Assembly (NCBI GenBank): GCA_027293795.1
Contig: JAPYLE010000179.1
Coordinates: 1 to 6,343 of the forward strand
Direction: 5' to 3'
Length of the DNA stretch: 6,343 nucleotides
Source of the DNA: Rickettsia endosymbiont of Ixodes persulcatus
GTDB taxonomy: Bacteria > Pseudomonadota > Alphaproteobacteria > Rickettsiales > Rickettsiaceae
This document shows, one piece after another, positions 1-5,597 of this stretch; the stretch's first letter is position 1; every line of letters begins with the position of its first letter. A model generated the notes under the pieces. The model had not been told where the DNA came from, ran no database searches, and saw only the letters and a list, made by a program, of their open reading frames with translations. The translations under genes and the position numbers were made by a program.

Positions 1-111
1 ATTACTATTGCCGGTATAGAAAATATTCGTATGATTCAAAAAGGACAAATAGTTGGAAGTAATAATAACATATCTACTTTTGAGAACTTTAAAATGTTAA
101 TGGCATCATAA
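1..111 (+). CDS. IS6-family transposase, C-terminal end (partial)
   Basis: An open frame enters from the left edge and stops at a TAA at 109-111, giving 36 residues that begin ITIAGIENIRMIQKGQ. The pattern AGIE-(2)-RMI-(K)-GQ resembles the end of IS6/IS26-family DDE transposases, in which a TLAGIE..HMI.KGQ block follows the last catalytic region. The catalytic DDE residues lie outside the window, so activity cannot be judged. The inverted-repeat-like sequence at 156-172 supports the assignment. IS6 transposases usually have about 220-240 residues, so this is roughly the last sixth. Confidence 0.65.
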   Translation: MTIAGIENIRMIQKGQIVGSNNNISTFENFKMLMAS

Positions 112-151
112 CATCTAAAATCTAAGGTTTTGGTCTAAACTGCTGGACATT

Positions 152-517
152 ATGCTTAAATGCGACAGAACCGTTAAAAAATTAGTGCACTTCTTAATAC
201 ACAGATTTGATTCTGAATCTAATGATCCAAAGAAAATATCTGCTGTACGATTTTATAAAAAAGTAGATAAAACATTATTCACACAATATTTACAAAAAGA
301 AAAGCAAGATCTAAATGTAGTGAACAAGGTAGAGATATTTGCCAAAGAGCATGCTTGGACTATTGCAGGAATATGTAAAAATATGGAACCAGAACTTCAA
401 CATTCTTCAACACATATATCACATTTACCAAGTGAAATAATTCAGGAAATTACATCTTACTTAGATAATAGTAAATGGGGAATAGAAGCAAAGGTGGCAG
501 TATTAGGAGAAGTATAA
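152..517 (+). pseudogene. 3' remnant of a gene with a C-terminal F-box-like motif, fused to the IS end
   Basis: The frame gives 121 residues, but the first seven come from the IS end; native coding probably begins near 173 and continues to the TAA at 515-517. The protein is charged and mostly helical in character. Near its end, residues 92-104 read LPSEIIQEITSYL, a good match to the core of the eukaryotic F-box (LPxEIhxxIhsYL), followed by DNSKW. C-terminal F-box-like motifs are known in ankyrin-repeat effectors of Orientia and in poxvirus PRANC proteins, where they recruit SCF ubiquitin ligase through Skp1. No ankyrin repeat is visible here; such repeats could have been in the lost N-terminal part. 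There is no convincing ribosome binding site before the ATG. The effector role is inferred from a short motif only. Confidence 0.5.
156..172. repeat. Candidate right terminal inverted repeat of the IS6-like element
   Basis: TTAAATGCGACAGAACC reads on the minus strand as GGTTCTGTCGCATTTAA, close to the ends of IS6-family elements. It marks the probable boundary between the IS and the interrupted host gene. The ATG at 152 that opens the following frame lies just inside the IS end, so that start is supplied by the element and is not native. Confidence 0.6.
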
Positions 518-641
518 TTTATAGAAGAGTTTGTCCAATTAATTTTGCTAAATAAGCACATATTAGTATAAACCAAGAGTTTATATTTTTGTAATATATT
601 TAAATCATTGTAGACTGTTTTCAACAGCCCAGAGATTTAAC
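518..641. other. Short gene-free stretch before the recombinase pseudogene
   Basis: Apart from the 27-nt repeat at 520-546, the stretch holds one small hairpin at 615-627 (CTGTT, 3-nt loop, AACAG). The hairpin lies about 15 bases past the recombinase stop on the minus strand. No T-run follows it, so it is not called a terminator. No coding potential is seen. Confidence 0.4.
520..546 (+). repeat. 27-nt degenerate repeat, copy 1
   Basis: This stretch matches 5005-5031 at 22 of 27 positions, sharing TATAGAAG and TTGTCC and ending AATTTT. Both copies lie just after the stop codon of a decayed plus-strand gene. The shared GAAGGGCTTGTCC-like core resembles ends of IS5-type elements, but no second end or transposase is visible. 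Its nature is undetermined. Confidence 0.35.
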
Positions 642-1213
642 CTAACAGACAAAGGGAATATTCGCGAGATTGTCATAGAGAGTAGTTCTTTTAACATTGA
701 ATGTACGGCATATAGCAGCTTTGCTTGTGCCGGATTTTAGGGCTTCACTAATAGCCTGCATTTTTTCAGGTGAAATAGCTCTTGGTCTTCCACCAGTTTT
801 GCCTCTTTGTTTAGCAGATTTTAAACCTGCCATAATTCTCTCTTTAGTGAGCGCACGCTCATATTGTGCGAGTGCTCCAAACACACTGAACAAGAATTCA
901 CCGTGGGGCGTTGTGGTATCCATTTGTTCGGTTATAGATTTAAAGCCAATATTTTTCTTCTTAAAACCATCAATAAGAGTAATAAGATGAGATAATGACC
1001 GCCCTAACCGATCTAATTTCCACACAATCAGGCAATCACCATCTTTTAGATAATCTAGAACTTCTTGTAATCCTTTCCTATTATCTTTAGCACCGCTGGC
1101 TTTATCTTGAAAAATATGCCTAGGATCTACACCTGCTTTATGAGTGCGTCATATTGAAGATCAAACACCTGACGATCATTTTCGCTTGAAACTCTCATAT
1201 ATCTAACTAGCAT
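642..1213 (-). pseudogene. Small serine recombinase (resolvase/DNA invertase, Pin-like), frameshifted
   Basis: The reconstructed protein has about 190 residues, the usual length of Tn3-type resolvases and Hin/Pin invertases. It starts at the ATG at 1213, preceded by AGAGG about 10 bases upstream. The N-terminal block RYMRVSSENDRQ supplies the catalytic serine (residue 9) next to a conserved arginine. Further on are the KLDRLGRS block of the catalytic domain, then FLFSVFGALAQYER, GGRP and a C-terminal helix-turn-helix (SKAAICRTFNVKRTTLYDNL). One A is missing from an A-run (TTT at 1137-1139 on the plus strand), so translation from 1213 reaches a TAG at 1127-1129 after 28 residues. An open frame continues from there to 642 but lacks the catalytic serine. 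The break looks recent, because no other lesion is seen. The adjacent palindromes at 1253-1274 and 1324-1347 may be its sites. Confidence 0.85.
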
Positions 1214-1252
1214 GTACGGAAAACCTCTTTTTATTAATAGTCGCACCATAGA

Positions 1253-1274
1253 ACAATACGACAGTGTTTATTGT
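1253..1274. repeat. Inverted repeat upstream of the recombinase start
   Basis: ACAATA at 1253-1258 faces TATTGT at 1269-1274, with 10 bases between. The repeat lies about 40-60 bases upstream of the recombinase start codon. Small serine recombinases often bind sites next to their own gene, both to recombine and to repress themselves, so this could be an operator or subsite. That role is inferred from position only. Confidence 0.3.
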
Positions 1275-1283
1275 ACAAATTAG

Positions 1284-1309
1284 CCTATTTTTAATGGTTT
1301 GTAAATAGG
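1284..1309. repeat. Stem-loop CCTATTT / AAATAGG
   Basis: Seven-base perfect arms at 1284-1290 and 1303-1309 enclose a 12-base loop, in the short gap between the recombinase start and the end of recD2. There is no adjacent T-run on either strand, so a terminator is not supported. It may be part of a multi-repeat recombinase site together with its two neighbours, or chance in AT-rich DNA. Confidence 0.25.
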
Positions 1310-1323
1310 TGAATGTTGGTATA

Positions 1324-1347
1324 TACGAAAAACATGTGTTTCTCGTA
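1324..1347. repeat. 24-bp near-perfect palindrome, possible recombinase crossover site
   Basis: TACGAAAAACA at 1324-1334 and TGTTTCTCGTA at 1337-1347 are inverted copies with one mismatch, separated by the dinucleotide TG. Hin/Gin/Pin-type crossover sites are about 26-bp imperfect palindromes with a central 2-bp overlap, so size and architecture fit. The site lies about 110 bp upstream of the recombinase start and just past the recD2 stop. No second copy is seen in the window, so inversion or resolution cannot be tested here. Confidence 0.4.
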
Positions 1348-1358
1348 CTAAATATATT

Positions 1359-3526
1359 TCATGCTATCTCACCAATTAACCATTCTTCCAGTTTTGAATA
1401 ACGCAAAGAAGTTTTATTATCTTTAATAGCTATAGCTAATGCTTTTTTTTTGTCCAATTATTATAACTAGATGCTTGCCGCGAGTGATGGCAGTGTAAAT
1501 TAAGTTACGTTTAAGCATCATGTAACTTTGCATGGTTAGTGGAATTATTGCTGGATATTCTGAACCTTGAGATTTGTGTATCGTAGTAGCATAGGCTAGA
1601 GTAATTTGATCAAGGTCACTATAATCATAAACAACATCACGGTTATAAAAGTTTATTGTGATTTCTTGGTCCTGCTCATTAATATTATTAACAACCCCTA
1701 TATCTCCATTATAGACTTCCTTGTCATAATTATTTTCTGTTTGCATCACCTTATCTCCAATAGCAAAAATCTGACCAAATTTAGTTATGCCGCTGCTGCA
1801 GTTTGGATTAAGTATTTTTTGTAATTCAATATTTAGTGATCTAGCACCGACGCCACCTCTTTGCATAGGACATAGTAATTGAATATCATTTGCAGGATTT
1901 AGATTAAACTTTTTAGGGATGCGTTCCTTTATCATTATAATTATCTTATTAATGATATCCTCACCATGTTCCGCTTCTATAAAATAAAAATCTGATTCTT
2001 TGTTTGTCTGTACAAGATTGGGCAGGATACCACTATTAATGCGATGAGCATTAATAGTAATATTACTTGTTGCTGCTTGCCTAAATATTTCAGTTAACTT
2101 GATCGTCGGTATAACTTGAGAATTTATAATACCTTTAAGTACTTGCCCAGCACCTACGGAGGGTAATTGATCTACATCGCCAACTATTAGTATGCTGAGT
2201 GTGGTGGAATGGCTTTTAATAATGCATGAAATAGTGATATATCTACCATTGAAGCTTCATCTATTACCAAATAATCGCACAATAATGGTGATTCCTCATT
2301 ACGCTTAAAATAAGCAGGATCAATCTCAAGTAATCTATGTATAGTGGTGGCCTCGAACCCTGTGCTTTCACTTAAGCGTTTAGCTGCTCTACCAGTGGGT
2401 GCACATAATTTAATATTTAAATCCTGCGTAGATAATGTTCTAAGTAATGAGTTTACCAATGTAGTTTTCCCTGTTCCTGGTCCACCCGTAATAACCACTA
2501 ATTTGTGTTGAAGTGCCTTTTCTATAGCTATTTTCTTACTTGTTGCAAGCGTGATACATAGCTCTTTCTCTATTGTGGGCAGAATAGTAATGGTATCTAT
2601 TTTACCCCAAGTAACAGAAGCTTTTGTTAAATTAACTAGTATTTTAGCGATATTTTTCTCATATATGTAATAACTAGTTAAGAAAATAGATTCTACATCA
2701 TTAATAGTATCAATTATTAGTGAATGTAATGCTACTTCTTCTATTATAGCCTGCTCAATGATATCGTACTCTATCTCAAGTAATTTTTGAATATTTTGCA
2801 GTAATATCTTTTTAGGTAAGCCACAATGACCATCTGACGTTGCTTCAAGTAATGCGTGGGTTACACCTGCTTTAGCTCTGATTAAAGAATTCTTATCAAT
2901 ACCTAAATTACGAGCTATGGTATCTGCTGAAATAAATCCAATACCTCTTATATCTTTAGCTAATTGATAAGGATTATTTGATACAATTTCAATCGCTTTA
3001 TCTCCATATGTTTTGTAGATTCTAGTTGCCCTAGTAGTACCGAATCCATGAGATTGTAGAAAGACCATTATTTCACGAATAACTTTTTGTGCTTGCCAGT
3101 TGTTGCAAATGCGATTAGCTCTTACCTTACCTATCCCATCTACAGTAGATAATAGGTGGGGCTCATATTCGATAACTTCAAGCACTTTATCTTTAAATGC
3201 TAATACTAATTTCTTAGCAAAATATGGTCCTATGCCTTTAATCAATCCAGAGCCAAGATATTTTTCTATACCTTCTAATGTATCGGGGGCAAGGCTTTAA
3301 GAAAATGAGCTTTAAACTGTCTGCCATGGTTTCTATCATTATGTCAAATACCACTGCATTTTATATATTCCCCTACGAGCGCAGATGGTACGTTACCTGT
3401 AACTGTGATTAAATCTCTATGACCTTTTACCTTAATACGTAATACACAAAATCCATTATCGGGGTTATGATAAGTAATACGTTCTATGATTCCGGATATA
3501 TATTCATTAACATCCTGTGTATCCAT
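1359..3526 (-). pseudogene. recD2: RecD2 (RecD/TraA-family) ATP-dependent DNA helicase, multiply disrupted
   Basis: If repaired, the frame encodes about 722 residues, the normal length of RecD2, a 5'-3' superfamily 1B helicase acting in DNA repair apart from RecBCD. Domains in order: an N-terminal OB-like region (ISGIIERITYHNPDNGFCVL), tandem helix-hairpin-helix motifs (LIKGIGPYFAKKL; STVDGIGKVRANRI; IRGIGFISADTI), Walker A GGPGTGKT (plus strand about 2468-2486, near residue 350), Walker B VIDEAS, motif III VGDVDQLPSVGAGQ, motif IV LTEIFRQ, and the C-terminal TIHKSQGSEYPA and YTAITRGK motifs. Four lesions break it: a TGA at 3344-3346 where RecD2 has Trp; a one-base loss near 3285-3289; a frameshift near 2196 after IPPHS; and a one-base gain in a T9 run (1443-1451 on plus) that shifts the last ~30 codons. 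The true stop is the TGA at 1359-1361. The ATG at 3526 has only a weak, distant AAGG. Key residues are otherwise preserved, so the decay looks recent. Confidence 0.9.
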
Positions 3527-3538
3527 ATAGTTTTATTA

Positions 3539-3556
3539 AAAACCTTAGAAGGTTTT
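3539..3556 (-). terminator. Hairpin between the WGR gene and recD2, possible terminator
   Basis: AAAACCTT and AAGGTTTT form perfect 8-base arms around AG (or 7-base arms around a four-base loop). On the minus strand the stem ends GGTTTTT, so the T-run is partly in the stem. It overlaps the stop codon of the WGR gene at 3555-3557 and precedes the recD2 start. It could end transcription of the three-gene cluster, though the stem is AT-rich and weak. Confidence 0.4.
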
Positions 3557-3785
3557 ATGCTTTATTTGTATGTATGAGGATATAACCTCTTGATTTCCTT
3601 ATCCTAGCGATACGTTTAATATGCGTATCCATATCATATTGTGAGTTACAGTGGATGACTTTATAATTGCCTTTATTATTAGAGTACAAAGAGCCCCAGC
3701 TACATATAAGATCAGTAGTTCCAAATAAATTATCTTGAGTACTTAATCTATAATATTTATGATCTTTAGTCCAATAATAAGTCAT
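3555..3785 (-). CDS. Small WGR-domain protein
   Basis: This 76-residue protein is essentially one WGR domain. It shows W5, the block YYRLSTQDNLFGTTDLICSW with LFG at 20-22, the name-giving motif as WGS at 30-32 (Ser in place of Arg), a GNYKV strand near 39-43, and a basic C-terminal RIRKSRGY at 61-68. WGR domains occur in PARP proteins, where they bind DNA ends, and as stand-alone small proteins in alphaproteobacteria, where the role is poorly known; nucleic-acid binding is the natural guess. The ATG at 3785 comes 4 bases after the stop of the SemiSWEET gene and has no clear Shine-Dalgarno sequence, suggesting translational coupling. The frame is complete and undamaged, unlike most of its neighbours. 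Confidence 0.75.
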   Translation of the reverse strand: MTYYWTKDHKYYRLSTQDNLFGTTDLICSWGSLYSNNKGNYKVIHCNSQYDMDTHIKRIARIRKSRGYILIHTNKA

Positions 3786-3789
3786 ATTA

Positions 3790-4092
3790 TTAATTATAAA
3801 TATAAGTACCTATAATAATAGTAGAGCATCCAACCATACCTAGTATTTCAGCATAAATAAGAGCTTTTGCTTTTTTGATTATACCGTAAATTAACCAGCT
3901 AATAAGTAAAAATAAACAAATAAGATATGCTGGCATCGAAATATCTTCAGCAGATTGAGTCGAGAATATCTTATACGCTTGTATATAATGCATGGATTGC
4001 CCAAGTATACCTACAATCATAATATAATATTCATAATAATAGCTTATATGAGATTTCTGATTATTAAGTATATCAGAATTATTAGTAGTCAT
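3790..4092 (-). CDS. SemiSWEET-like (MtN3/PQ-loop) three-helix transporter
   Basis: The 100-residue protein has a polar N-terminus and three membrane segments at about 24-41, 54-73 and 79-98, the layout of bacterial SemiSWEETs, which dimerise to carry sugars across the inner membrane. Family marks include GQSMHYIQAYKIFSTQSAED in helix 1 and its loop, and SWLIYGI at 65-71, whose Trp66 matches the pocket tryptophan. Two positions depart from the norm: the Pro-Gln pair of helix 1 reads Ile-Gln (37-38), and helix 3, where sugar-binding members usually have Asn, reads AEILG with Glu82. The substrate may therefore differ. AAGG overlapping the upstream SMR stop codon, 10 bases before the ATG, serves as ribosome binding site. 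It lies between the SMR and WGR genes and is probably co-transcribed with both. Confidence 0.75.
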   Translation of the reverse strand: MTTNNSDILNNQKSHISYYYEYYIMIVGILGQSMHYIQAYKIFSTQSAEDISMPAYLICLFLLISWLIYGIIKKAKALIYAEILGMVGCSTIIIGTYIYN

Positions 4093-4104
4093 ATGGGAGT
4101 AACC

Positions 4105-4416
4105 TTAAGAGAATTTTAGTCCAATTATTGATATTATTAGGGTAGTAATAAAGAATAATCGTAATATAGATATTGGTTCATTAAAGATGAATATACCTAA
4201 TATTGCAGTACCAGCAGCACCAATACCAGTCCATACGGCATATGCTGTGCCTATAGGAATTTTATTCAGAGTTTTTGCAAGACACGTAAAACTTAATGCT
4301 CCAAAGAAAATAAAAAGGAGCGTTGGTTTTAGTTTAGTTAAACCATCAGAATATTTTAATGAAATAGCAAACGCTATCTCAAAAAGCCCTGCTATGATTA
4401 AAAGAAGCCAGTACAT
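4105..4416 (-). CDS. Small multidrug resistance (SMR) family exporter, Gdx/SugE-like
   Basis: The protein has 103 residues and four membrane helices, the standard SMR size; members work as dual-topology dimers driven by proton exchange. The catalytic glutamate is Glu13 in AGLFEIAFA, with Gly10 before it. The helix-3 signature reads GTAYAVWTGIGAAGTA (Tyr59, Trp62), Ser42 is present in helix 2, and the end reads IIGLKFS, as in SugE/Gdx guanidinium exporters. Trp16, usual in Gdx, is Phe here, so guanidinium specificity is uncertain and a quaternary-ammonium role is possible. It is the first gene of the cluster, followed 12 bases later by the SemiSWEET gene. The ATG at 4416 has only a weak upstream purine signal. 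The frame is complete. Confidence 0.85.
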   Translation of the reverse strand: MYWLLLIIAGLFEIAFAISLKYSDGLTKLKPTLLFIFFGALSFTCLAKTLNKIPIGTAYAVWTGIGAAGTAILGIFIFNEPISILRLFFITTLIISIIGLKFS

Positions 4417-4445
4417 AAGGTAAAATATTAATATAAAATATGTTT

Positions 4446-4475
4446 ATTATAATGCCGATAATGAGTAGTAAAGCA
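4446..4475 (-). promoter_or_regulatory. Candidate promoter for the SMR/SemiSWEET/WGR cluster
   Basis: On the minus strand, TATAAT at 4451-4446 is a perfect -10 hexamer, with TGCTTT at 4475-4470 as a poor -35 at 18-base spacing. It would start RNA about 25 bases before the SMR start codon. AT-rich sequence makes chance -10 matches common; a second TATAAT lies at 4485-4480. Confidence 0.3.
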
Positions 4476-4488
4476 TTCGATTATAGCT

Positions 4489-4525
4489 AATATTTATGCA
4501 GTAAGGTTCATAAAGCATAAATATT
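4489..4525. repeat. Perfect 11-bp inverted repeat upstream of the SMR operon
   Basis: AATATTTATGC at 4489-4499 and GCATAAATATT at 4515-4525 are exact inverted copies around a 15-base loop. The repeat lies 73-109 bases upstream of the SMR start codon and just upstream of the candidate -35. It could be an operator or activator site for the cluster, or a structure belonging to the decayed gene on the other side. Confidence 0.4.
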
Positions 4526-4607
4526 CCAAGAAAAGTAGCTGTAGCTTTTGTAGATAGATTATTTTTAAGGCACCGTCAAGTTAAGAGAGATGTAAATTAA
4601 GTATTGA

Positions 4608-4990
4608 GCAAATGCAGGGAATGATTTAATCCCACAAGAAGAGGAGAGTTTATGTAGTAAACTTAAAAACTATGTATGCGACAATGTACCATTTATAGCA
4701 GCTATTAGAAACTTTTGGGTAAATGGAGGAATTCATTATAGTGGGGCACAACTAGAAGAGCAGCACTTAGTACAGAAGATAACCAAGGAAATCTTTAAAA
4801 TAGGCTATATTGCTGGCAAGGAAGCTAGAGTCTTAAGTAGCACTGATAATATAATCATTTCAAGGATATAGGAGCTTATAAGGATAACATGGCATCAAAA
4901 GCGATGAATGTATTTCAAAATCAGTGGTTTTATAACACTGATGAAGATTTAGATGAGGGGTATTGCAGTGATGATGATACCACCAATTAA
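4608..4990 (+). pseudogene. Unrecognised gene fragments, frameshifted
   Basis: A frame open from 4608 to a TAG at 4869-4871 gives about 87 residues, including EEESLCSKLKNYVCDNV, FIAAIRNFWVNGGIHYSGAQ and IFKIGYIAGKEARVL. It has no suitable start codon. A second frame, overlapping its end, runs to a TAA at 4988-4990 with GAYKDNMASKAMNVFQNQWF and an acidic tail DEDLDEGYCSDDDTTN. The two probably belonged to one gene split by a frameshift near 4855-4870, since each shows protein-like composition. Another shift near 4612-4617 would join an upstream ATG frame (SIEQMQGM). I cannot assign a family. It is followed 14 bases later by the 27-nt repeat at 5005. Confidence 0.45.
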
Positions 4991-5004
4991 TTCAAACATT
5001 CTTG

Positions 5005-5031
5005 TATAGAAGGGCTTGTCCTTTCAATTTT
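5005..5031 (+). repeat. 27-nt degenerate repeat, copy 2
   Basis: This copy has 22 of 27 identities to 520-546 and includes GAAGGGCTTGTCC. It lies 14 bases after the end of the decayed plus-strand gene and touches the stop codon of traD on the minus strand. It may be the scar of an IS end, or a conserved 3' flank shared by two related genes. Confidence 0.35.
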
Positions 5032-5216
5032 CATTTATCAATAATTTTAGGATTGAGTATTAATTGCTCTTTACAATCAAGCAGCATTCCATAAAGAATA
5101 TGAGAATTATCCGGATGAAAATAATCAAGCCCAACTTTAACAAATAATCCCCCTAACATAATCTTTTTTCTAGCGTCGGATTTACGATCAAAAGATATAG
5201 CTTTTTGTAATTGCAT
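5031..5216 (-). CDS. traD: Conjugal transfer protein TraD (Ti-type, small)
   Basis: The 61-residue protein carries the pattern DRKSDARKKIMLGGLFVKVGL, matching the small TraD family of Agrobacterium Ti plasmids and Rickettsiales RAGEs (RK.RTREKIQLGGLVVKAGL), followed by a region resembling the LLG.LLE end (ILYGMLLDCKEQL). These proteins, about 70 residues long, are encoded beside traC, traG and the relaxase gene traA; their exact role in DNA processing is not well defined. This TraD is unrelated to the large F-plasmid coupling protein of the same name. It starts 31 bases after the TraC-like gene. The relaxase gene traA, expected nearby, is absent from the window, so the protein may have lost its partners. 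Confidence 0.7.
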   Translation of the reverse strand: MQLQKAISFDRKSDARKKIMLGGLFVKVGLDYFHPDNSHILYGMLLDCKEQLILNPKIIDK

Positions 5217-5247
5217 ACGAGTATACCATAATTTCTTTGTGACTAAT

Positions 5248-5562
5248 TTAATCAGTTTTTGGGTGTTCTGATTTTGGTTTGCTGGGCATTCTTGTTTTTT
5301 GTCCTAGTTTTTTAAATTCATTTAAGACCGGATGATTCTTATTGTCAGGATTTTTAATAAACTTTAAGAATCCAATTAATAATTTATCATCTAATGTTAA
5401 GGCACTACATGCATGGAACAAATTAAACAATTCTTCTTTACGTTTTTGAAGCAATTGAGTTTGTTGTTCTGCAAGCTGTGATTCTATTTTAGCTATACGA
5501 TCTTTTTTTAGTTGTTGCAAATTAGCAAGTTTAGTAGCTGTTGCAAGAGGTTTAGTTACCAT
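5248..5562 (-). CDS. Small coiled-coil protein, possibly TraC-like
   Basis: The 104-residue protein has a Lys/Glu/Gln-rich helical N-terminal half, likely coiled coil (KKDRIAKIESQLAEQQTQLL), then LTLDDKLLIGFLKFI and a basic C-terminus with KTRMPSKPKSEHPKTD. Placement directly before traD and the IxxLxxQ...R..E pattern resemble the small TraC of Ti-type transfer operons, but the match is by pattern only. The ATG at 5562 has a good AAGG seven bases upstream. There is no signal peptide or membrane segment, so it is likely cytoplasmic. The frame is intact. It begins 35 bases after the stop of the truncated traH and is probably in the same transcript. Confidence 0.5.
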   Translation of the reverse strand: MVTKPLATATKLANLQQLKKDRIAKIESQLAEQQTQLLQKRKEELFNLFHACSALTLDDKLLIGFLKFIKNPDNKNHPVLNEFKKLGQKTRMPSKPKSEHPKTD

Positions 5563-5597
5563 TCTATACCTTAGAAATTTACTGTAATTTTAAGTGC

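Larger units (their letters stand above)
1..172 (+). mobile_element. Right end of an IS6-family insertion sequence (partial)
   Basis: The segment combines the last codons of a transposase with an inverted-repeat-like end. Read from the right, positions 172-156 give GGTTCTGTCGCATTTAA, which resembles the GGTTCTGTTGCAAA-type terminal repeats of the IS6/IS26 family. The stop codon of the transposase lies about 60 bases inside this end, a normal spacing. The left end is outside the window, so neither the matching repeat nor the 8-bp target duplication can be checked. If the element ends at 172, bases 173-180 (GTTAAAAA) would be one copy of the duplication. The family call rests on the transposase tail plus this repeat. 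Confidence 0.65.
4424..4607. other. Gene-free region upstream of the SMR gene
   Basis: Besides the candidate promoter and the inverted repeat, no intact gene is visible. A short plus-strand open run near 4525-4595 ends in RKVAVAFVDRLFLRHRQVKR and then a TAA. It could be part of the decayed gene that becomes recognisable from 4608 on, but it is too short to claim. Confidence 0.35.

Noticed and set aside
615..627. Terminator for the recombinase gene
   Set aside because: The stem is only five pairs and no T-run follows it on the minus strand.
697..990. Plus-strand open frame of 97 codons
   Set aside because: It is antisense to the serine recombinase, whose motifs are clear on the minus strand.
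642..1025. GTG at 1025 as the real start of a shorter recombinase
   Set aside because: It falls inside the conserved IVWKLDRLGRS block; the catalytic serine lies upstream in the other frame, so this is the tail of a broken gene.
1606..1824. Plus-strand open frame rich in isoleucine
   Set aside because: It is antisense to the C-terminal part of recD2, which carries helicase motifs.
3100..3300. Plus-strand open frame of 66 codons
   Set aside because: It is antisense to the helix-hairpin-helix part of recD2 and shows no motif of its own.
3344..3346. UGA read as tryptophan (altered genetic code)
   Set aside because: The same gene carries three frameshifts, so a simple nonsense change is the better explanation. 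The natural recD2 stop also appears to be TGA.
4187..4423. Plus-strand open frame of 78 codons
   Set aside because: It is antisense to the SMR gene, whose family signature is unmistakable.
4417..4610. Guanidine riboswitch ahead of the SMR gene
   Set aside because: No ACGR-loop hairpin pair or other conserved ykkC-type element is seen; only an AT-rich inverted repeat is present.
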